Below are positions 59,924-64,000 of a DNA stretch of 64,000 bases, piece after piece (the stretch's first letter is position 1; every line of letters begins with the position of its first letter). The translations under genes and the position numbers were made by a program. Origin of the DNA: Saccharopolyspora gregorii. GTDB lineage: Bacteria; Actinomycetota; Actinomycetes; Mycobacteriales; Pseudonocardiaceae. The DNA is taken from contig NZ_CP059556.1 of the NCBI RefSeq assembly GCF_024734405.1, positions 3,906,001-3,970,000 of the forward strand. Direction: 5' to 3'. The notes under the pieces were generated by a model that searched no databases, had not been told where the DNA came from, and saw only the letters and a list, made by a program, of their open reading frames with translations.

Positions 59924-60273
59924 GCGTCGGCCCGCAGGTCGCGCGGGAGCGCCCGGACCAGTTCGGGGCATTCGTTCGGCCGGCCGGACAGCCATATCGA
60001 CCGCCCGCCGAGCACCAGCTCCACCTCGTGGGAGGCGTCGCGGGCGCACCACTCGCTGATCGCGCAGAGCAGCGCCGGTGCGGTCACCGCGCCGGAGGAT
60101 CCCAGCGACGCCCACAGCAGCGGGCCGGGGGCGTCCTGCTCGGTGGCGAGCGAGACCTGGATGCCCAGGGCGTCGCGGAGCTCGTCGCGCAACGATCGCA
60201 CCAGCCGTCCGCCGCGGTGCGGATCACCGCCGACCGCGACCCTGATCCAGAAGACCGTCGAGCCGTCCGCCAT
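59920..60273 (-). CDS. EACC1-like protein (effector-associated constant component)
   Basis: A 117-residue protein matching the EACC1 pattern described for prokaryotic conflict systems: N-terminal beta strand, RLVRSLRDELRDALG helix, a strand, the glycine/alanine-rich LGSSGAVTAPALLCAISEWCAR helix and the final VELVLGGRSIWLSG hairpin. EACC1 proteins are found next to caspase-like, trypsin-like or other effectors and are thought to be shared adaptors. It is translationally coupled to the caspase-helicase gene, which strengthens both calls. ATG at 60273 follows GGAGAGGG. I assign the family from pattern, not from a search. Confidence 0.7.
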   Translation of the reverse strand: MADGSTVFWIRVAVGGDPHRGGRLVRSLRDELRDALGIQVSLATEQDAPGPLLWASLGSSGAVTAPALLCAISEWCARDASHEVELVLGGRSIWLSGRPNECPELVRALPRDLRADA

Positions 60274-60310
60274 GCCGCCCTCTCCAGCTGAATCCGCTCA
60301 GATCGCCGCA

Positions 60311-60390
60311 GATCTTAGAAGATCACCGGCTCGATCCGGTCGAATTTCCGGAGATGGCACCCCGACAGCGCAGAACTGAGATGATCTCAG
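60311..60390. promoter_or_regulatory. two short palindromes upstream of the EACC1-helicase operon
   Basis: GATCTTAGAAGATC (60311-60324) and CTGAGATGATCTCAG (60376-60390) lie in the 152-base spacer between the EACC1-like gene and the methyltransferase. Either could be an operator; the second also lies just after the methyltransferase stop. Confidence 0.35.
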
Positions 60391-60425
60391 CACGGTCCGC
60401 CGGGTGATCCCGCAGCCGCGCGGGT

Positions 60426-61169
60426 TCAGGCCGCCGTTCGGGGGCGCGCGGTGCGCAGGTGGAACGCGGCGCTGGACGGGTGCGCGTATTCCGGCAGCAG
60501 GTGGTCCAGCCGCTCCCCCGCGTCGAACCCCGCCGCCCGCAGCAGTTCCCCGGTCTTCGCGGCGGTGAGCCCGCTCCAGTTCGGCGTGGCCCGCCCGATC
60601 TTCCGGTAGTCCCGGAGCACCTTGGGCAGGTAGCCGTGGTCCGCGCCGGGCCGCAGCGAGGCCAGCACCCGGCGCGCGTCGTGCCGCCAGCCGTGCCACA
60701 CGCCGTCGGCCAGCAGCAGCGCGCCGCCCGGGGCCAGCACCTGTCGCCACACCCGCAGCGCCCGCACCGGGTCCGGCAGGGTCCACAGCACGTAGCGGGC
60801 GCTGACCAGGTCGAAGCCGTCGCCCACCACCTCGCCGACGTCGTGCCCGCCGCACTCGGCGAACCGGACGTCCACGTCGCGGCGCCGCGCCTCCTCCCGG
60901 GCGTAGCCGAGCATCGCCGGGGACGGGTCGACCGCGGTGACCTCGTGGCCGAGCTCGGCCAGCAGCGTGCTCAGGAAACCGGTGCCGGTGCCCACGTCCA
61001 GCACCCGCAGCGGCGCGGTGCGCTCCGGGAACGCCGCGTGCACGGCCTTGTCGCACACCGCGCGCCACGCCTCGCGCTTGTCCTGCGCGTAGCGCTCGTA
61101 GAAGTCGTTGTAGGCCGCGGCCCGCTGGGTCCAGTTGTCGCGGACGGCTTCGATGGCGCGGTCGGTCAC
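60426..61169 (-). CDS. class I SAM-dependent methyltransferase
   Basis: A 247-residue methyltransferase: motif I VLDVGTGTGFLSTLLAELG (about 56-74), acidic loop VTAVDPSPAML, motif II/III FDLVSARYVLWTLPDPVRAL and the post-III LAPGGALLLADG. The Methyltransf_11/25 type acts on small molecules such as quinones or secondary metabolites; the substrate is unknown. GTG at 61169 follows AAAGGA. It stands alone between the conflict-system operon and a divergent gene, far from the PKS, so a role in the polyketide is not indicated. Confidence 0.88.
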   Translation of the reverse strand: MTDRAIEAVRDNWTQRAAAYNDFYERYAQDKREAWRAVCDKAVHAAFPERTAPLRVLDVGTGTGFLSTLLAELGHEVTAVDPSPAMLGYAREEARRRDVDVRFAECGGHDVGEVVGDGFDLVSARYVLWTLPDPVRALRVWRQVLAPGGALLLADGVWHGWRHDARRVLASLRPGADHGYLPKVLRDYRKIGRATPNWSGLTAAKTGELLRAAGFDAGERLDHLLPEYAHPSSAAFHLRTARPRTAA

Positions 61170-61363
61170 GGGTGGGTCCTTTCGCCTGGGTCACCTCACC
61201 CTGAGCGTTGTCGCAACCGATGTGCAACAGCCTCGTCCGCACGGGAACGCACGTCACATCCCGGCCGTTCGCGGCCACCTTGCCCCGAGTTCTGCCCGAT
61301 CGGACCTTCCACCGGACCGATCAACCACGGAGAGTAATGATCAATACCGATCGGAGGGCGTTC

Positions 61364-62884
61364 ATGCGAGTACCACGCGCACGCGGTGTACCCGGCCAGG
61401 ACCGACCCCGCCCGATGACCCACCCGCGGCCGGACCCCGCGCCCGCAGCTCCGATGTCCAGCACCGGCGTGGTGCACCTGCAGCGCACCGCGGGCAACCA
61501 GGCGGTGGCCCGTTCGCTGCAACGGGCGCCGGAGCAGGAGTCGTCAACGGCGCCCGGCTTCCTGCGGCAACCCGGCGGCGGGTTCCACGCACTGGTCCCC
61601 GACTCGATCGAAGCGCTCTCGGTGAAGGACAAGCTCCTGGACCGCCTCGTGGAAGGGCCGGTGTTCAGCGACTCCGAGATCGCCGACCTCGAGCGGCAGG
61701 ACCCGAAGTGGCTGCGGGCGATCGGCACCGGGAGCTACGCGGAAGCGGTGGCGTACGCGACAGAGGGCACCTACTACGACTGGCTGCGCCTGGCACCGGG
61801 GAAGCGGCTGCTGATCGCCACCGTCGAATGGCGGAAACGCCTCGGCCGCACGGAGAAAAGCCCGGCCTTCACCCTGGGCAGGCACCTGGACCTGCGCGGC
61901 GACGCCGTGCCCGCGGCGGACCGCGAGCGGGTCATCGCGGAACGCGACGAGCAGATCAAGGACGCGTTCGTCCGGACCTTGGCGCCCGCGTTCGAGGACG
62001 ACCCGCTGGTGTCCGCCGACGACGCGAAGCGGAACGTGCGCGCGAACACGATCCTGAGCCGGATCTTCCTGATCCTGCAGAACGGTCTGAAGGTCTACGA
62101 CGACGCCGCCGCCGACCACGTCGACTACGTCGACGGCGACGTGGCCAGGGCCTTGGCGCACGGGGGCCGGGTCAACATCCGCATCCCGGCGCTGGGCGCG
62201 GACGGACCCCCGCCGACCGCCCTGCTGGATTGGCTCGGCGTCACGGAGAACGGCGTGAACGCGCGGGAGAAGGAGGAGAAGCGGGACTACGCCACCCACC
62301 ACATGGACATCCGCGGGACCGACGAGTTCGTGGAACGCGGCGGCATGGCCGCATCGGCCTCCAACGTGCTCTCCCGCCTCAGCGACGAACAGGTCCGCAT
62401 GTGGGGCCTGCCCCTCGCCGCCGACGGGATGGGCGGGCACGACTTCAACGGTGACGTGATCCTCCCGGACAACTCGCACGGGCACCTGCTGCTGATCTTC
62501 ACCCCGCCGCAGCAGGACCAGGACGGGGCGTTGCAGGTCGGCATCGAGACGATCGGCCCCGGCGGCAAGAGCCCCGTCGGCTACCGGCACAACGCCCTGT
62601 CCACGGAGGCCACCGCGAACCCGGAATCCAGCTTCTACGGCCACAAGAAGGACAAGATCGGCGGTGGCCGGCTCAAGGACAACCAGCGCTACGTGCCGCT
62701 GGCGGAGCTGCCGCTGGGCTGGGTCCGGTTCCTGGACGAGGTGAAGGAAGACTGGCAGGACCGCCTGTTCGAGGCGGGAGACGACCTCCGCTCCCGCCGA
62801 GCGCTCTACGGCGAGCTGGTGGGCAGGCGCACGGGCCGGTTCGCACCCAGCACGCTGGGCGAGCGCTCCTTCCTGCTCACCTAG
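61364..62884 (+). CDS. unknown protein with LQRTAGN motif (possible eCIS cargo-type protein)
   Basis: A 506-residue protein. Start set at ATG 61364 behind CGGAGGG; an in-frame ATG at 61337 lacks a signal. A proline/arginine-rich disordered N-terminus is followed at about 38-54 by VVHLQRTAGNQAVARSLQR, the LQR-x2-GN-x-AV motif common at the N-termini of actinobacterial proteins such as DUF4157 proteins found with extracellular contractile injection systems. The remaining 440 residues are globular and unrecognised, including a conserved-looking His/Asp-rich stretch (RDYATHHMDIRG, GMGGHDFNGDVILPDNSHGHLLLIF). It has no signal peptide. It might be an injected or motif-sorted effector; no injection-system genes are in the window. 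Its stop overlaps the convergent acyltransferase end. Confidence 0.65.
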   Translation: MRVPRARGVPGQDRPRPMTHPRPDPAPAAPMSSTGVVHLQRTAGNQAVARSLQRAPEQESSTAPGFLRQPGGGFHALVPDSIEALSVKDKLLDRLVEGPVFSDSEIADLERQDPKWLRAIGTGSYAEAVAYATEGTYYDWLRLAPGKRLLIATVEWRKRLGRTEKSPAFTLGRHLDLRGDAVPAADRERVIAERDEQIKDAFVRTLAPAFEDDPLVSADDAKRNVRANTILSRIFLILQNGLKVYDDAAADHVDYVDGDVARALAHGGRVNIRIPALGADGPPPTALLDWLGVTENGVNAREKEEKRDYATHHMDIRGTDEFVERGGMAASASNVLSRLSDEQVRMWGLPLAADGMGGHDFNGDVILPDNSHGHLLLIFTPPQQDQDGALQVGIETIGPGGKSPVGYRHNALSTEATANPESSFYGHKKDKIGGGRLKDNQRYVPLAELPLGWVRFLDEVKEDWQDRLFEAGDDLRSRRALYGELVGRRTGRFAPSTLGERSFLLT

Positions 62885-63605
62885 CCGGCTCCGCCGACCT
62901 GATCTCGGCGAGCTGCGCGGTGATCGCGGCCATGATGCGGTCGGTAGCCTCCCGCAGGACGGCCGCGGTGAGCGGCAGGCCGATCAGGTCGTCCAGCGGC
63001 ACCGGTGGTCCGGCGGCCAGCTCGACCGCGGTGCGCCGGAACAACCGGGGCGGGCGGCGGCGCGGCAGCAGGCGGTGCGTGCCCCAGTTCGCCAGCGGCA
63101 CCACCGGAACCCCGGTGCTCAGCGCGACGCGGGCGATGCCGGTGCGCCCGCGCGCGGGCCAGTGCGCGGGATCGTCGGAGAAGGTGCCCTCCGGGAAGAA
63201 CACCACGCATTCGCCGTCCGCGGCGGCCCGCACCGCGTCCCGGTAGGCGTCCTGGGCGCGGGCCGTGCCGCGGTGCACCGGGATGTGCCCTCCCGAGCGC
63301 ATCACGTTTCCCACCAGCGGAATCCGCCACAGGTCGGCGCGCGCCAGGTAGCGCGGGACGCGCCCGGCGGCGAGGCAGAACGCGGTGGCGGTGATCGGAT
63401 CGGCGAAGGACAGGTGGTTCGTGGCCACCAGCACCCCGCCCGCGGGCAGGCCCCCGCGCAGCCGCAACCGGGAGCTCAACGCCAGCACCGGCCACACCAG
63501 GTCGATGGCCAGCCCGAACCAGGGACCCCGGCCGCGGCGGGGGAAGCGCCGCCCGAGCCGGACGGCGTCGCGCAGGCGTTCCGAGATCAGTCGCACGAGG
63601 TCCAT
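62877..63605 (-). CDS. 1-acylglycerol-3-phosphate O-acyltransferase (PlsC-like)
   Basis: A 242-residue membrane-associated acyltransferase of phospholipid or related lipid synthesis: catalytic NHLSFAD (HX4D), the VMRSGGHIPVHRG block, FFPEGTFSDDP and VPVVPLANWG. A hydrophobic N-terminal stretch (FGLAIDLVWPVLAL) can anchor it. Start taken at ATG 63605; an ATG at 63680 would add a basic 25-residue extension, and neither start has a strong ribosome binding site. It transfers a fatty acyl group to lysophosphatidic acid or a similar acceptor. Convergent with the LQRTAGN gene, with an 8-base overlap. Confidence 0.85.
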   Translation of the reverse strand: MDLVRLISERLRDAVRLGRRFPRRGRGPWFGLAIDLVWPVLALSSRLRLRGGLPAGGVLVATNHLSFADPITATAFCLAAGRVPRYLARADLWRIPLVGNVMRSGGHIPVHRGTARAQDAYRDAVRAAADGECVVFFPEGTFSDDPAHWPARGRTGIARVALSTGVPVVPLANWGTHRLLPRRRPPRLFRRTAVELAAGPPVPLDDLIGLPLTAAVLREATDRIMAAITAQLAEIRSAEPAR

Positions 63606-63718
63606 TCGTAGCCGACGCCGTACCGGACTGGTCGGCCGGCCCGGCGCGCGGGTGCTCTGGTGGACTGCCGTCCCGGGCATCCGGTGGCCAGGGCATGCGG
63701 GGGCACCGGCGCGCGAAG

Positions 63719-63749
63719 GCCCCGCCCGGCCCGGTCGGCCGGACGGGGC
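63719..63749. terminator. hairpin terminator after the 2Fe-2S subunit gene
   Basis: GCCCCGCCCGGCC and GGCCGGACGGGGC form a 13-base stem with one mismatch and a 5-base loop, 20 bases after the stop. Confidence 0.6.
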
Positions 63750-63768
63750 GTCCGCACCCCGCGCCGGG

Positions 63769-64000
63769 TCACATCTGCTGCGCGCCCGCCTTGATGGCCT
63801 TGCGGATGCGGGTGTAGGTGCCGCAGCGGCAGATGTTGCGGATCTCGTCCAAGTCGGCCTCGGTGATGTCGCGACCTTCTTCAGTGACCTGCCGGACCTT
63901 CGCGACCGCCGCCATGATCTGCCCGGGCTGGCAGTAGCCGCACTGGGCGACGTCCTCGTCCAGCCACGCCTCCTGCATCGGGTGCAGGTCGCGGCCGACG
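63769..64000 (-). CDS. 2Fe-2S subunit of a xanthine dehydrogenase-family oxidoreductase (partial)
   Basis: Only the last about 76 residues are in the window; the frame is open to base 64000. It shows the C-terminal [2Fe-2S]-binding domain of molybdenum hydroxylase small subunits: QCGYCQPGQIMAA and NICRCGTYTRIRKAIK supply the four cysteines of the second cluster. The IorA/isoquinoline-oxidoreductase type fits best. The molybdopterin-binding large subunit usually follows directly downstream, but here a terminator and a PlsC-like gene follow instead, so it must be upstream of the window or elsewhere. Confidence 0.9.
   Translation of the reverse strand, partial: VGRDLHPMQEAWLDEDVAQCGYCQPGQIMAAVAKVRQVTEEGRDITEADLDEIRNICRCGTYTRIRKAIKAGAQQM

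Noticed and set aside
60426-61169. Methyltransferase as a tailoring enzyme of the polyketide
   Set aside because: It lies 40 kb from the PKS operon among unrelated genes, with no shared signal.

Overview
The window is very GC-rich with strong third-position GC bias, frequent GTG starts, GTGA/ATGA-coupled genes, an F420-dependent enzyme, XRE/DUF5753 with DUF397 genes and type I-E style CRISPR repeats. This points to a filamentous actinomycete, probably of the Pseudonocardiaceae (Saccharopolyspora or Amycolatopsis type); the genus is inference only.

Left part (1-20.3 kb, minus strand): an acyltransferase-less (trans-AT) type I polyketide operon. In transcription order it reads: short coupled leader ORF, AT-thioesterase fusion, free ACP, asparagine-synthetase-like amidotransferase, PKS 1 (KS-DH-KR-ACP / KS-B-ACP / KS) and PKS 2 (KR-ACP / KS-ACP / KS-DH..., running off the left edge). 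AT + ACP + amidotransferase followed by a KS-B branching module is the assembly logic of glutarimide polyketides (cycloheximide, streptimidone, iso-migrastatin, lactimidomycin). Its promoter has two copies of a sequence nearly identical to the PAS-LuxR (PimM-type) operator.

20.3-31.5 kb is an accessory region: a solitary Cas7/Cse4 gene, a TetR/PNPOx-like divergent pair, a large NB-ARC-like NTPase with kinesin-light-chain TPRs, small unknown genes, an XRE-DUF5753 regulator with two DUF397 genes, and a four-repeat decaying type I-E CRISPR array. 31.5-35.7 kb holds a solitary HigA-type antitoxin, an ABC-F ATPase and a wrecked lasso-peptide locus: an inverted response-regulator fragment, a truncated and frameshifted cyclase, then intact B1 and B2.

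35.7-41.8 kb: TetR with an MpaB-type oxygenase; a beta-lactamase with divergent LysR and PBP-like genes, the blaL/blaA/blaB layout of Streptomyces cacaoi; and F420-dependent glucose-6-phosphate dehydrogenase. 42.4-50.0 kb: a GntR-controlled catabolic locus (MHS transporter, frameshifted MmgE/PrpD, MaoC hydratase, CaiB transferase, acyl-CoA dehydrogenase, CitE-like lyase) that matches itaconate degradation via itaconyl-CoA and citramalyl-CoA. 50.0-53.0 kb: Lrp with an AceE-like thiamine-diphosphate enzyme.

53-64 kb: secreted RICIN-like protein, LysR, secreted lipase, then a two-gene putative conflict system (EACC1-like protein plus a degenerate caspase-like domain fused to an SF1 helicase), a methyltransferase, a protein with an LQRTAGN motif, a PlsC-like acyltransferase and the end of a 2Fe-2S subunit gene. 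Two related hairpin elements with compensatory stem changes lie between convergent genes at about 40.7 and 53.1 kb.
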